A stretch of 64,000 nucleotides of DNA from Anadara kagoshimensis (taxonomy: Eukaryota; Mollusca; Bivalvia; Arcoida; Arcidae), in the NCBI GenBank assembly GCA_021292105.1, contig CM037865.1, forward strand, positions 25,999,027-26,063,026, in the 5' to 3' direction. Under the pieces are notes generated by a model. That model was given only the letters and a program-made list of their open reading frames with translations, searched no databases and was not told where the DNA came from. The position numbers and the translations under genes are program-made. Positions 36,501-47,240 of the stretch are shown one piece after another (position 1 is the stretch's first letter; every line of letters begins with the position of its first letter).

Positions 36501-39060
36501 GTTATTCTAATTCCCTCTGAGAGGCAGCGGTGGCCTAATGGATAAGACGTTAGTCTACAAATCCAGGGTCTCTCACCGCTGTGAGTTGGAGTCCCGCTCA
36601 GACCACATGTGGAAAAGTGAATTTTCCTTGCCATTGGCCTTTACTGGTTAACCTGGTATCAGTATAATGGCCTGGGAGAGTAGTATGCCTGTCTGCGGCG
36701 TACTGACTCAGTGACCTAGCACCTTAAAGTCGTCCCGAGTGCGCGCTAGTACAAGGCAGACCATACAACACACTCGCACTTCACATGTATACACAAAATT
36801 GTTCATAGATTAATCCATAGAGATTAATAAAACAGTTGTCGTCGTGAATAGCTGAAAATTGCTGATGCCACGTTAAGCAACATTCAACCAATCTAATTCA
36901 CTCTGATTAACTGTCCAATGAATATAATAGCACCAACAAAAAAGGATATCATGGAGAGGGGGTGATAAAAATCTTAACTTTGGGAAATGCATGCATTATC
37001 ATACATACATGTATATATATATTTTAACAAGTCCTTTTGATATTTTAGATTTTGTATGATATTCTTTCTCTGAGCCCCAAGTTCTGAATCGCTCTCTTAA
37101 ATGTTGTGTAAAGCTGTTACCAATCTGAATTAATGACACAAATTTAACGTAATCTCAAAATCTGTGTCTATTTTTTAGATTCAAGTGTACATGTATATAG
37201 TACGAACTATGGAATCTTAAAACCCATATCTATTTTCAGGTTATTAATAGGTTATGTACTACATCCAGATGGACAAATGGACACTGTATCTTGGTCTGAT
37301 TTTGAGCTATACAATTATGGTGAAGATGGTAACCCACCTGATGTGATGTCACTAAAATTCATTGCTGGTATGGTACACATATGTATATAATGCAACTTTC
37401 ATGGCCCAAAGTCCATTGCTTGTTCTCATTTACATGATGTATGCTCTTTCCTTCTGAAGGAAAAAACTGTAAATTATGACCAAGAATGGATGTAAATTTA
37501 TCAAACATACTTATATGGCATATTTGTGACATCATTTTCATGTCATCAGTCATCATAGATTACCTTTTAATGTGTCCTTTTAACAGAATTTAACCCCTTT
37601 GGGTCTGCCGGAAGAGACCTTAAAAACTGATAACCCATGTCATAGTAGGAATGCTAAAGAACCCGCTGTATGTTGCCCTGAGCGCATTGCAAAAGAGAAT
37701 TTATATGCAATAAAAATTTTCAATACATGTATACTCCTTTTTCACCATATTCTTTTTTTATTTTCCTCTTTTAGGTGGTAAGGATTATAACATGACTTGT
37801 AAAGTAAAGGAATCCAGAATATTTTACATAGGTGAAGGTCGAGATGCTAAGATACATGAACGATTCTGTACATATAATATAAATGGTGTGGAAGGTTGGG
37901 GCATTAGCGAGCTTGATTACAGGTATACATATCATTAATCAAAAGGTATTTTGCATATTGATATACCCATCCTATCCATCCATCTGTCTTTTCATTCATT
38001 TGTCCATTCCAGTATCTTGTTCGCTCTGTAACTTCTAATTCTACATCTATGAATGGATTTCAATCAAACTTGGCACAACATGAGATGATGTGTCACATAC
38101 CAAATTTAGGAGTGTAGGTCAAATGTCAAGGTCACAAACTCAAATCTTGTATTTGGCCCCTTGTTTGGGGTGCGTGTTTGTTTGTCAAGAGATTGCTCTA
38201 GTTTAACTTAGCATCAGCTATTTTGTAGCTATTAACGAGACATAATTTTATTCATGTTTTGGCGATTGTTTTGAGCAACTGTGCCAGATTGCCTCCCTAG
38301 GTTTAAAATCCCACTTGTCCAGATCCTTCCATTAGAAAGTTTAATAGTTGGTAGTTTTCTGTAGGTAATCTGATTTCCTCCACTGCTCCAGAACTGACTG
38401 CATCAATTCAAGTAAAAGAATATTGACTTAGGCATAAAACACTGTCACTCCATTTCGATCCTTGCAAGCTAAGTTAGATAGATGATATGTTTATGGAAAA
38501 AAATTATATTTCTCTTGAATTTTTTGAACATCTCTGTATAGTACCTAAAATACAGAGATATTACAGGAGACATTGCTTTATAGGACCAGGCCCCAGTTTC
38601 ACAATCATTCATTAGCCAAGATTTTCCTTAACTTAAATCTAGCAAAATTTCAAGTCTTTATAATTTTCAAGATATTCATTAATTTAAGGTGTCAATTTTA
38701 AGATAATTTCTAGATTAAAACTTTTGCACTAGTTTAGACAAAAATATTCACCGGTAATTCTACAAAAGAAATTATTAAAATTTGCCAAATTTAAGTTAAG
38801 GAAAATCTTAGATAAGGAATGATTGTAAAACCGACCCAGAGCCAAGTAAAATGTACAACTTAATTGTTGTATAAATGTCATATGTGGTGAATTTGCATTT
38901 TGAGATGACTTGCTGCTTACAATGATATTTAGAGTGTTAACGTTTCTGCTTGAAATTTTTGTTCTCTTTTAAAGTAACTTACAAAGTGAAAATATGTGTA
39001 AGATCGATTCAAAAGTGCTCTTTTTTTTCTAATTTCAGAAACAGAGAAGTTGAGAGTTGA
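30018..39060 (+). CDS. Membrane-anchored DUF7064/DUF7065-like protein, 404 residues, nine coding exons
   Basis: Coding exons are 30018-30293, 31592-31699, 32974-33122, 33690-33848, 34595-34707, 36062-36173, 37240-37367, 37775-37922 and 39039-39060. All have GT/AG borders, the phases agree, and the total is 1215 bases including TGA. The ATG follows an in-frame TAG. Residues 1-19 (MLVYLFSAISAAVLLKWFL) look like a membrane anchor or uncleaved signal. A second aromatic hydrophobic patch (WFFIKYAFFRLILWH) follows, then a basic and Ser-rich linker. The globular part starts at AVDAVYFNGGNKDG and holds GVRDHSYGNVRDW across exons 5-6. That motif recalls the CrtC/AttH-like fold and the N-terminal part of invertebrate proteins labelled putative phosphoenolpyruvate synthase. 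No PEP-synthase ATP-grasp or phosphohistidine domain is seen, so a synthase function should not be assumed. The enzymatic role is unknown. Exon structure is firm; the family link is from memory. Confidence 0.85.
30781..30863. repeat. Two-copy 41-bp tandem repeat in intron 1
   Basis: TATCAGCATGGTCAGACACT followed by TCTAACATACAAAACATAAT occurs twice in a row with no differences, so the duplication is recent. Confidence 0.9.
30879..31147 (+). mobile_element. SINE-1 copy in intron 1
   Basis: A B-box-like GGTTCAACCCC is followed by the body with GGCATGTTAAAGAATCC. The tail is CTATAGCTGGTGATGTC, then ATAAGTGAAATATTCTTGAC and GGGACGT. Confidence 0.75.
31753..31914. mobile_element. Family A MITE in intron 2
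   Basis: The left end ACAGTCAATCCTGTTTATAA faces the right end GGGGTGTGACTGTA. Internal GGCCTTTGAGGGCAGGTGG and GGCCTTTATAAGCAGGTGTC repeat the family core. Confidence 0.65.
32105..32225. repeat. Imperfect ~50-bp tandem repeat in intron 2
   Basis: TAGCTTGCTTGCTCATTAA, AGCTTGATTGCTCATTAGG and TAGCTTGCTCATTAAGG recur, linked by TTCAGAATGGACACAAGCT. Confidence 0.75.
32444..32488. repeat. 15-bp minisatellite, three copies
   Basis: AAGGAGAATAGTACA is repeated three times in a row. Confidence 0.9.
32893..32948. mobile_element. Half of a family C MITE just upstream of exon 3
   Basis: GAGGAAAATCTTAGTTAAG, then AAATTATTGTGGAACTGCCG, matches the right arm of the family C copy at 38590-38838. Only 25 bases separate it from exon 3, so it borders the branch-point and polypyrimidine region. 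Confidence 0.5.
33349..33668. repeat. Minisatellite mixed with (CT)n and (CA)n, intron 3
   Basis: AATACTAAAATGTTTGACAA followed by ATATTGCATTCTCTCTCT recurs about six times with small changes. A long (CT)n at about 33513-33557 and a (CA)n at about 33558-33579 lie inside. It ends about 22 bases before exon 4. The open frames here come from the simple repeats. Confidence 0.85.
33867..34047. mobile_element. Family A MITE in intron 4
   Basis: The left end ACAGTCCAACCTGCCTTAAA faces the right end TATAGACAGTTTTGACTGTA. GGCCACCT and GGTGGCTTTTA lie in inverted positions inside. Confidence 0.7.
34075..34203. repeat. Dispersed repeat D, copy 1
   Basis: CTTTTAAAGTATTTTCTAAT, GAAATTAGTAGTCAAATGC and TACCAGGAATTGAAACA match 60745-60900 in order. 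The inverse appears at 43690-43800. Confidence 0.5.
34795..34985 (+). mobile_element. SINE-2 copy in intron 5
   Basis: The B-box-like TTGGTTCGAATAGAAC precedes the body CTTGTTTCCTCCACTGTCTC, TGAACTGACTGCCTTG and a tail GTGAAATAATCTTG. Confidence 0.65.
35020..35225 (+). mobile_element. SINE-2 copy in intron 5
   Basis: CCCAGGTTCAAATTCTATTTG forms the B-box region in part, followed by TTTTCTCCACCATCCTAGAA, CTGACCACCTTAGGTG and the tail CTGAGACATATAACCCA. It lies head to tail behind the copy at 34795-34985. Confidence 0.65.
35263..35476. mobile_element. MITE with perfect 17-bp inverted ends, intron 5
   Basis: TACTGTATAAGAAGAAA (35263-35279) and TTTCTTCTTATACAGTA (35460-35476) are exact inverses. 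TA at each outer end fits TA target duplication of a Tc1/mariner-type element with ends CTGTATAAGAAGAAA. The length is 214 bases. Confidence 0.8.
35789..36012. mobile_element. Family B MITE in intron 5
   Basis: The left TACTGTAAAGGTGATTATTTC faces, in part, the right GTGAAAATTTCCTCATTACAG. The inner GGTAAAAATTTTGC and GCAAAAATATTACC pair. It ends 50 bases before exon 6. Confidence 0.6.
36277..36515 (+). mobile_element. SINE-2 copy with tRNA-like head, intron 6
   Basis: The A-box-like CCTCGGTGGCTAAGTGGACT and B-box-like TAGGTTCAAACCCAAC lie 52 bases apart, recalling a Ser/Leu-type tRNA. The body has TTCCTCCACCATTCCAGAAC. The tail is TAGTGAAGAAATCCTGACTG and GTGTTAAACACTGTTATTC. Confidence 0.75.
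36523..36895 (+). mobile_element. SINE-3 with tRNA-Arg-like head, intron 6
   Basis: GGTGGCCTAATGGATAAGAC is close to the A box of eukaryotic tRNA-Arg. GAGTTGGAGTCCCGCTC is the B box. The body includes GCGTACTGACTCAGTGACCT and GTCCCGAGTGCGCGC. The 3' end reads GCCACGTTAAGCAACATTCA. It lacks an intact acceptor stem and is not a working tRNA gene. Confidence 0.8.
37588..37690 (+). mobile_element. SINE-1 fragment in intron 7
   Basis: TTGGGTCTGCCGGAAGAGAC, then GCTAAAGAACCCGCTG and TTGCCCTGAGCGCATTGC, match the SINE-1 body. Head and tail are absent. Confidence 0.55.
38260..38455 (+). mobile_element. SINE-2 copy in intron 8
   Basis: CCTAGGTTTAAAATCCCACT (degenerate B box) is followed by ATTTCCTCCACTGCTCCAGA, ACTGACTGCATC and the tail AATATTGACTTAGGCATAAA. 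Confidence 0.6.
38590..38838. mobile_element. Family C MITE with ~50-bp inverted ends, intron 8
   Basis: TTTCACAATCATTCATTAGC and AAGATTTTCCTTAACTTAAA on the left are matched in inverse by TTAAGTTAAGGAAAATCTTA and GGAATGATTGTAAAACC on the right. Confidence 0.75.
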
Positions 39061-39640
39061 CCAGAAGAGTAGTTAGGATTTTTTTAAAGTGACCACCATG
39101 TACCTAACATGTGAACAAATTATATACATACTGAAATATTTATTTTTATATATTATACATTATTTACATAAACAGTGAATTTTTACAGATATGTTACACA
39201 CACCTAGTCACAAATGTAGCTGCACACATTGTTAGCCTGCACTTGACAGTGGGTTTTCCCAAACTTTGGGCATAAAAAATGATACTGTAAATTGTGAAAT
39301 TTTTGCACAAGTTAATAATCACAAAAATTGTCATTTCAAGATATGTGTTGTCGGATGATGGTCGGTATAATTGCAAGTTATTATATAATTATTCATCTCT
39401 AAATACATCAACATAAAATATTCACCAAAGATTTAATACTTGCATCTTGCTACTCTTGAAAATTTACCCGAAAGTGAAATGTGGACAAAAATTCTTGGAT
39501 TTTACGGTAGTTTGCACACAAATAAAGGGGTATCATCTAGTCATTTTAGAAAGTGATCATTGACCATTAATTGTGATACAAACCTTTTTCTTTAGTTTTC
39601 CTTATATACAACAAAGCTTTAATATGATTGATGGTTGGTT
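39061..39640 (+). terminator. 3' UTR and candidate poly(A) signal of the plus-strand gene
   Basis: The UTR follows the TGA at 39058-39060. The best AATAAA is at 39521-39526, about 460 bases downstream. A family B-like MITE at 39283-39509 would then lie inside the UTR. No other strong signal was seen before it. Confidence 0.4.
39283..39509. mobile_element. Family B-like MITE
   Basis: The left TACTGTAAATTGTGAAATTT faces the right GGACAAAAATTCTTGGATTT and TACGGTA, imperfect inverses of each other. Confidence 0.5.
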
Positions 39641-39800
39641 GGTTGGTCTAAGTCAGGAATATTTCACTTAAATAGGGATGTTGCCTACAATTGTTGAGGT
39701 TGAAGAAATTTTTGCTTTTGCAGTGTGCACTGTGGGGTGGGGGGTGGGGTGTTTTAGTGTGACATGCCTAATGGACAAGAGTGTTCAAACAAGTTCCATC
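39625..39800 (-). mobile_element. SINE-1, 5'-truncated
   Basis: The plus strand reads TATGATTGATGGTTGG, then AAGTCAGGAATATTTCACTT and GTGACATGCCTAATGGACAA, the reverse of the SINE-1 tail and body. Confidence 0.6.
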
Positions 39801-39924
39801 CAGAGGACCTGTGACCTATAAAAGTCAATCGCTTGATGAATGAATAGTCACAATTTATATTAATGTGTTCCTTTGACCCAACACAGGTTCAAACCCCACA
39901 ACCTTCCAAATTATGAGTTGAGTA

Positions 39925-40215
39925 ATGGTGTTTAAAAGTCCAAGTCAAGAATTTTTCACTTATATCAAGACATCGCCAGCTATAGGCAAAGGTGAAGAAA
40001 TTTTGCCTATGTGTTGCGCTGATGGCATTATATTGCAAGATTTTTTATCATGCCACATCTACCGTGACATGGGACCTTGTTTATTTTAAGTTCCCATGCA
40101 AAAGATCTGTGACTTTCACAATGCTGAGCGCTTGGCGAAAAAACAGTCATTATCTACTTTCAAGTCTTGGGTCAGACTTGGTCAGGGTTCCAAATTATGA
40201 AGTGAGGCTTTAAAT
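39925..40215 (-). mobile_element. SINE-1, near full length
   Basis: The plus strand reads AAGTCAAGAATTTTTCACTT, CGCCAGCTATAGGCAAAGG, ATGCCACATCTACCGTGACA and GCTGAGCGCTTGGC. This is the reverse of the tail, the promoter-proximal body and the region next to the head. Confidence 0.7.
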
Positions 40216-40357
40216 ATGCATAGAAATAATAAATAACATGACAAAACAATAAGTATTAACAAATTTTAATTTTTTTTCATTCATAAATGTATTTATTGTG
40301 AAATAAATGCACTTAAGTGCACCAAATTGTACAAGCATATGGTATTTATTTATCTCA

Positions 40358-40383
40358 ATATAATAATAATAATAATAATAATA
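40358..40383. repeat. (AAT)n microsatellite
   Basis: About eight AAT units in a row. Confidence 0.85.
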
Positions 40384-40857
40384 TTTGTCACATGCATGAT
40401 GTATTCATTTTATATACAAAATCAGCTTTAAATACACAAGCACCAACAAAAAAATCAAACAGTTGATCTATTCCTCGCCATTCAACAAATACACACCTCA
40501 TCAGTTAAACATTCAAGCTACAATTTATTAATAACACTTATATCACAAGTCTATAATAAAATACTTCAAAATACTCTAACAGTATTCAACAAATATAGTA
40601 ACTGTGCAGAAAGTGAAGATAATTTTTAAAATTTTTTCTTGTATATTCTTTATAAAATATAAAGATATTTTCAACACCACTTAAACATGTTAAATGTATA
40701 AAATTTGTTATTTTTCCCAAAAAATTTCTCAGATTTATTTCTCAATCAATTTGCATTAAAATGAAATGTTAACTGTCATCAGTGAGAATTATAATTCTAA
40801 AATTAGAATTTAATGATGTTTAAGAAAATTTAAAGGTTGTGAACTGGGTTAAAAAAA

Positions 40858-41040
40858 ATTCTTTGTTTATTTCATTTTTATTCCAAAATAACACGGAGAA
40901 CAAAAAAAGTTCAAATAATAACTTGATCAGTCCAAGCTTGGTTAAAAGAAAATTCTTTGTAAACTTGGTTGAAAGAAAATTCTTTGTTTCTTCAATTTTT
41001 ATTCCAAAATAACACAGTGAACAAAAAAGTTCAAATAAAA
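40858..41040. repeat. Two-copy ~121-bp direct repeat
   Basis: TTTTTATTCCAAAATAACAC followed by AAAAAGTTCAAATAA occurs at about 40876 and 40997. AAAGAAAATTCTTTG also recurs between them. Confidence 0.8.
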
Positions 41041-41602
41041 ATTTAGAAAACTTGTCTAAAGCAGACATGCAATGATTAAAAAGTGTCAAAAAGTGTGTTG
41101 AGAAATAAATTCAGAATAAAGTTATGTTTATAAATAATAAACAGGAACATTTTTAAAAATTAAGTTCACTTTTAGCACATTCTAGTTTTTCTGCAAATAC
41201 AAATATCTCCAAATCTCCACAGCCATGATCTAAATTATTTACTTTTTTATTGAATATTTATAAGTTATATCATTTTCAGCAAAATTTTTATCAAGTGAAT
41301 TTTATGATCAAGAAATGTTTGCCCAGATACCGGTATCTGGGCAATGTTCAACATGACCTTTCTTAAATGGCAATTAATTTCTTGCCATGAAATATGCACA
41401 CGTTAACAATAGAGTACTGACTTAAATACAGTTTCAAAATTAAAAAATAACTAAATTTCAAATGGCAAAAAAGTATGAGCATAAAACTTTCTTAAGTTTT
41501 TTTTAATGGTTTAAATTATATTTTCAAATGCATTTAATCCTCTATACTATGTATCATGATAAATATTTCTTCTTGCCGGTATTCTAAAATTGGAATCATT
41601 TG

Positions 41603-41795
41603 AATTCAATATTGGACAGGGCAGCTAGATTTCATATTTGAACTTTATATCAGACAGGGCAGCATTTGTGAAGACATGCTCTGTACCTCTAAACTTCACC
41701 CAATTCAATATTGGGCAGGGCAGCTAGATTTCATACTTGAATTTTATATTAAGACGTTTGTGAAGACATGCTCTGTACCTCTAAACTTCACCCAA
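41603..41795. repeat. Two-copy ~100-bp direct repeat
   Basis: CAGGGCAGCTAGATTTCATA and GACATGCTCTGTACCTCTAA each occur twice in the same order. Confidence 0.85.
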
Positions 41796-42284
41796 AACTA
41801 TCACAGCTTTGCATAATATTACAATTAAAATCTGTTTTCTCTTACACAGAAGAGACTAAAAACATGGCAGGATGAAATCAAGTAATTTGCATAACAAGTT
41901 ATACATAGAGATACAACTTAGACAGGAATTACTCAGATTAAAGAAGATCTTTTATTAGTCACAAAGGGAGACAACCATCACATCTTACAAAAGTAATTTT
42001 TGCAGTATAAAGTTTTAAATGAGAATTGCTTGTATTAGCAAAATAAAAGAAAAGTACTGACTTTACTAGCAACAAAGGGAGAAAACCCATCACACTTTTT
42101 TTTCAATCTTGCTAAAGTTTAAACTACAATATTTAGCAAAAACATCATAAAATCTTCTAAACACTTTGATTGGAGTCAACTATTTGTCAGTCGGGAGCGA
42201 TTTAAAATTTTCAATAAAAAAAAACTTGATATATCAATATGGGACTTATTAATTGTGCATTTTCAACACCAAATAATTATTTCC

Positions 42285-42425
42285 ATAAATTTGCAAATAG
42301 AATAGTTCAAAGTCCAGCTTAAAACTGGAAATAAATTTGCAAACAGCTGGAATAGTTTAAAGTCCAGTTAAAAACTGAAAATAAACTTGCCAATAGAATA
42401 GTTTAAAGTCCAGCTTAAAACTATC
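42285..42425. repeat. Three-copy ~62-bp tandem repeat
   Basis: AATAGTTTAAAGTCCAGCTT and AAAACTGAAAATAAACTTGC-type segments follow one another three times with small changes. Confidence 0.85.
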
Positions 42426-42970
42426 TGCGTATAATACAGAGACCAGCTCCGAGAAAAAAAACAAGATGGCTAGGTGAGAACAAAGATGTGTAGAAGAAAA
42501 TCAAAGGTAAAAAAGGTTCAGATTTAAATATTATAAATTTATAAGAACCATAGCATGACTACAAAAAACACCCAAACTCGTAAAAAACGGAAGTATATGG
42601 AATACAGTATAAAATACTAGCAAAAGTTGAACATACAAATATTTGCTGTTGTCAATTGCCAACAAAAGCTATAAAAACAAATATTTTTTCTAGAATATAA
42701 TAAATATGACACTTAAATTGATGGAACTTGCATTAAAATAAGGTTACTGCTATTCCATATAGACATGTTATGTTTTTTCTATGCAAATGTCACATTACAT
42801 AAAACTTTTATTTGGTTTTGTGATTCATGTAGGGAGTTACCATCATGGCACAGCTATTATTAATATAAATTAGTTATAACAGTTACACCTCAATGTATAT
42901 CTGGGTCCAGTTACATATAGCGTTATTAAATTAAATTAATCTTAAAACCACAATAATTAGTGTCGCACAG

Positions 42971-43177
42971 AATGGGGTTCGCCGCTGTACCACTTGGTCA
43001 ATACCTCTTAACCTTTGTGTGGAACATTTTGGAAAACGTCAACGTCAACGTCACAAATTCCTGGAATAACGTCATTTTTACTGTGAAACGTCATACTGTG
43101 CGATTCCATGTCCATTTGAAACAAGCGTTTCGCAGACGCGTTAGAAGGTACCACGTGGTACAGCGGCAAACCCCATT
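42971..43177. mobile_element. MITE with 23-bp inverted ends, 207 bases
   Basis: AATGGGGTTCGCCGCTGTAC plus CAC at 42971-42993 is the inverse of 43155-43177 except for one base. CGTCAACGTCAACGTCAC and other CGTCA pieces lie inside. An open frame spanning the element is a by-product. The superfamily is not clear, and no clean target duplication was found. Confidence 0.85.
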
Positions 43178-43689
43178 ACAACTTAAATTATAAAGCTTAA
43201 CTCAGCTTTGTACAACGGGTTGGTTTTTTGTGGTTTTTTGTTTTAGGTTTCTCTTTTTTATCTTTATTTTTTAAATTTTTTTGGGGGGCAATTGAGGGAG
43301 AGACAATAGTTTTGGTGTCAGTTTGTGATCTGCCATGAAAATTCAATTATTCCTTTCTAGGTTGATTTGACCCCAATATTCACCTTTGATGCAGTCAAAC
43401 ACATTCCTTATTGATATTGGCATGGTAACAATAGAAAGATGATAATTTAAGAAACTTGTATGATACAAATACAGATTGCAAGTATCATCATGTGACCTGA
43501 ATGAATTTGAGCTTCTGGGTACAGGAACAATGTGTGTGATTAGACACCATGTAAATAATGCTATGCAAAAACAATTTTATGCCAGCAATGACAACTCTTG
43601 TTATTTGTCCTTAAATTGCAAAAAACATTTTCAGGTAAAAAATCAAAGAATTTAACCAAGACTTATGGACTATATGTCCATGGTGATTA

Positions 43690-43800
43690 AATTTACTCTG
43701 TAGCCAAAATCGCCACTGGCTAATTATTTCTGAGAAATTCTTTCAAAAGAAACCCATTACAAATATAGAAAATCTGGCTAGAAATAATTTTAAATTGTGG
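43690..43800. repeat. Dispersed repeat D, inverted copy
   Basis: TGTAGCCAAAATCGCCACTG, GGCTAATTATTTCTGAGAAA and TTCTTTCAAAAG are the reverse of the block at 60745-60900. Confidence 0.45.
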
Positions 43801-46800
43801 AAAAAACCTAGAGTATACTGATAATAACCCCCACCCCATCCTGTTAAAGTTTCAAGCACTTAACAAGTCAGTAAATATATTTTTATTGGATATGGAACTA
43901 AAAGTTGTAGGAAAAATTCCCATAAAAAATATTCTTTAAAAATGTTCTTTTCCTGAACAGCCACAAGTGCTTTCCAAAAATTTGATCACATAAATTTTTA
44001 CAATTTTTTTTTACCAAAAACAGATCTACACAAATTAAGTAACAAAATTTTGGTTTTCTGTATTGACACACCTACAGAACAAACTGATTTTTTAAAGTCA
44101 GTGAAACCAATATAGCATCTTCACTGCACTACGTCATACAAAAATCCCAACATTTTACATATTAATTATCAAGTTACGTTAATTAGTTAATTGCACTTTC
44201 TCTACATATTTTATATTTAATGATTAAGACCAGCACACATACAAACCAAACAAGCACACACAAAAATGAGTATTCACAATAATGTTGCTGGCTAATTCAC
44301 GACGGGAGACTGGTTGACAGTACTCGTTGAAATGGCCAACTTTGGTTGTGAAGTCCAAAAATTTTGTATTATTATTTAGGCACACCTTCAAACTCAAAAG
44401 TAGAAAATTCAATATTTTAATTCTTTTAATATTTATTTTTTAAGCTGATAAATCATGCACAACTTGACTAGGCCATTCAAAAAAGCACACCCAAACAATC
44501 GCCCATCATGAATTAGCCTTAAATGAACTGGTTAAAACTATCAGAATTTGTTTCACATACAAGTGTTGACTTTAAAATGAACTTTACTTCAGACAACTGG
44601 TTATATTATAGAACTGGTTAACAAGAGTTATAAAAAACTATTTTTTCACCAATGCATAGCACATACAAGTATGTAGGTAGTCTATCAGGTTTTTTTTTGG
44701 TTAAAATTAACAAAATTTTCAAATTCAATTTTAATTCAAGTGGCAGAAATTATTTATGCTCAAGAATTTATATATAAGTAGGCCAAAATGAATGATTTCC
44801 AAACATTTGCAAAACATTGACGATTTAAAGAGCTTGACTTCTACATAAATACACCTAGCAAGTATGTAACGAGTTATTTCTAAATGTGACCTTTCAAAGA
44901 TTATGAAAGATTTTATAAAGATGTACATGTGTAAATTATTCTTAGATTTTTCAGAGATTTTATATAGAACTTATAAATAAGAATCCGTAAATTATTATTT
45001 CTATCTAATTTTCAGTTTTTCAGGAAAAACAGATGATCTCAAACATTGTCAATCCTTACACATTGCAACACAATACAAAATTCACATAGTGACATTCAAC
45101 CTACATTTTGCTGAAATCAAATTTTAACCCTATGCAATAAGCATGGATTTACTAGATGACCAAACACAGAAACCATCAGTGTAAATGAGGCAGTGTCTAC
45201 ATCTTGTAGAGTCTTGTCAAAGTTCTTAGAACATGGAGTAATTTACTATGTATATTCTATGGCAAACTGGGCAAGACTGGCTTAATAAAAACTAATATTC
45301 ATGATGACATGGACCTCCAGTGAAAAGTTCTATGAACCTCGACACGTTATAGTTTTGAAAATTACAGCAATTGTTTCAAAATCTACAAGCACACAAGTAT
45401 TCAGGGTTTCATACAGGAGGAAATCTCACAATTTCTGTCCAAAACTTCATCTTTTAGAATTGGCATCAAAAGTAAGAAACTAGCATCAAAAGGGTGCCAT
45501 CCAATAGGAGTTCTGGCAATACATAATTTCTGGTTTTCAAGAAAAATCTGTTAGTATCAAGAGAGATTAGCTATGTTCCTATATATATTAACAGTTTAAC
45601 TGCTTTGAAACAATGAATTCATAATTAATCATTAATCAGATATAAAATGCATATCTAAAAATACAATGTTATTTAAATAATTTGGAGAGACCAAATTGTC
45701 AAGACAACGAGGTAGTTCAGTCAGCAACTGAGTTAACTATGGTCTATGGTCAGAACTCACTCTTGTCAGCTAAAGAAAACAAAGATGGTTGCAGACATGC
45801 TCCAAAACCTAACCTGCCCAACCGACGTTGCATTGATGGATGAACTAGCGCATTTTACTGAAGTACACATGAACCAGCTAACTAGAGAGAGTTCTATCAC
45901 TAACTATAGTAACCATGGTTTGCTGATCAAACTACCCTCATCAGTATCAAGTTAAATCATGATTTCAGATTTTATATTATTTTTTAAATTTCTTTATATA
46001 TATAAACTCTTTAACAACCTTTAATAACAACATAATAAAATCTTCAAATTCTTAAAATAGTTTTTTTTAGTGAGCTGTTTATATAAAAACCATCAGTAAC
46101 TGAACACTAAAACAGTTCTAAAACAGACAGTCTAAATCACATTTAAATGATCACGTTCTCTCATCTGAACAAGGTGCAGTATTATGTCATCACACTCCCA
46201 CATACACACACAACTTTAAAGTCTTTAACAGTCTGGCTTGGTAAGGTCATGTACCATGTAAATGAGGTGAAGGACCTGGAAAACAGGAAAAAACAAAACT
46301 ACATGATGATGGCAAGATAAATGCAAATAAATAAAATAATAACTTAAAATAAACAAATCATAATGCAGATAAGGAACAAAACAAAATATAAACAAGAAAC
46401 AGAAAATCTTGGATACTGTAAATCAGAGAAATGTACAGTGAGGATTTATTCATTTATTTATTTTTTTTGGTGCTTTTTGATATCTGGTCTTCCTGCTAAA
46501 ATAAACTGTACTATAATTTTTTGTCATTTGATCTTTCTGCCAAAATATACATTGTAATTGTGCTATAATTAAGTAAAAATAACTCAGAGTGCACACAAAA
46601 AGTTGGTGCACTACGGTAATATAAAACTATGTTTTTTCCATCTGTGAAGTAAAATCACTATAATACGTATGGTATAATATATATTAGGATTAATATGATT
46701 ACATGTTTAATGCATTATATAGAATTGGTTTTCAAACTCCAAACTGCACTAACAGTTCTATATATACTAGTATTCAGATTCTTTAACACAGCTTATTGCT

Positions 46801-47034
46801 TAAGGTTTCATGCTGACAAAGAACAAAAGTCAAAATATGAATGAAAATCATTATATCATCCAAATTTACAGAAATATTTTTTTTAACTTCAAGAAATATC
46901 CAAGATTTTCCTTATGATAAACATTTGACCATCTAAAATAATAAATGATAATATGCAATAAGAAAAGAAAATTCAAAGCAAATAACTAATGCTATGCTAG
47001 TAAACAACTAAAACAAGATTCTAAAAGGAGAGGA

Positions 47035-47240
47035 GTAATGTTTTTGTTTTACACCCCAGTTAAGATTCTTTCACCGAGTCTGTCAGTTCTGAGATGATTG
47101 AAGAAACTGTAGTACCTGGAGAACACCACCAACCTTAGGTAAGCGAACTGACAAAACTTTTCACACTAGAATCTGGCTGAGTGGGATCCAAAGGTGGCGA
47201 GAAATTCTGTGAGCACAGAGTTTTGATATTTGGTCACCAA
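47035..47240 (-). mobile_element. SINE-2 copy, reversed
   Basis: The plus strand reads TACACCCCAGTTAAGATTCT, TGTCAGTTCTGAGATG, TACCTGGAGAACACC and AATCTGGCTGAGTGGGATCC, the reverse of SINE-2 tail, body and head. Confidence 0.6.

Noticed and set aside
36523-36605. A possible functional tRNA-Arg gene
   Set aside because: A and B boxes fit, but the acceptor stem does not pair well and the sequence runs on into a long SINE body.
42960-43193. A 77-codon plus-strand frame
   Set aside because: It covers the MITE with 23-base inverted ends from one end to the other.
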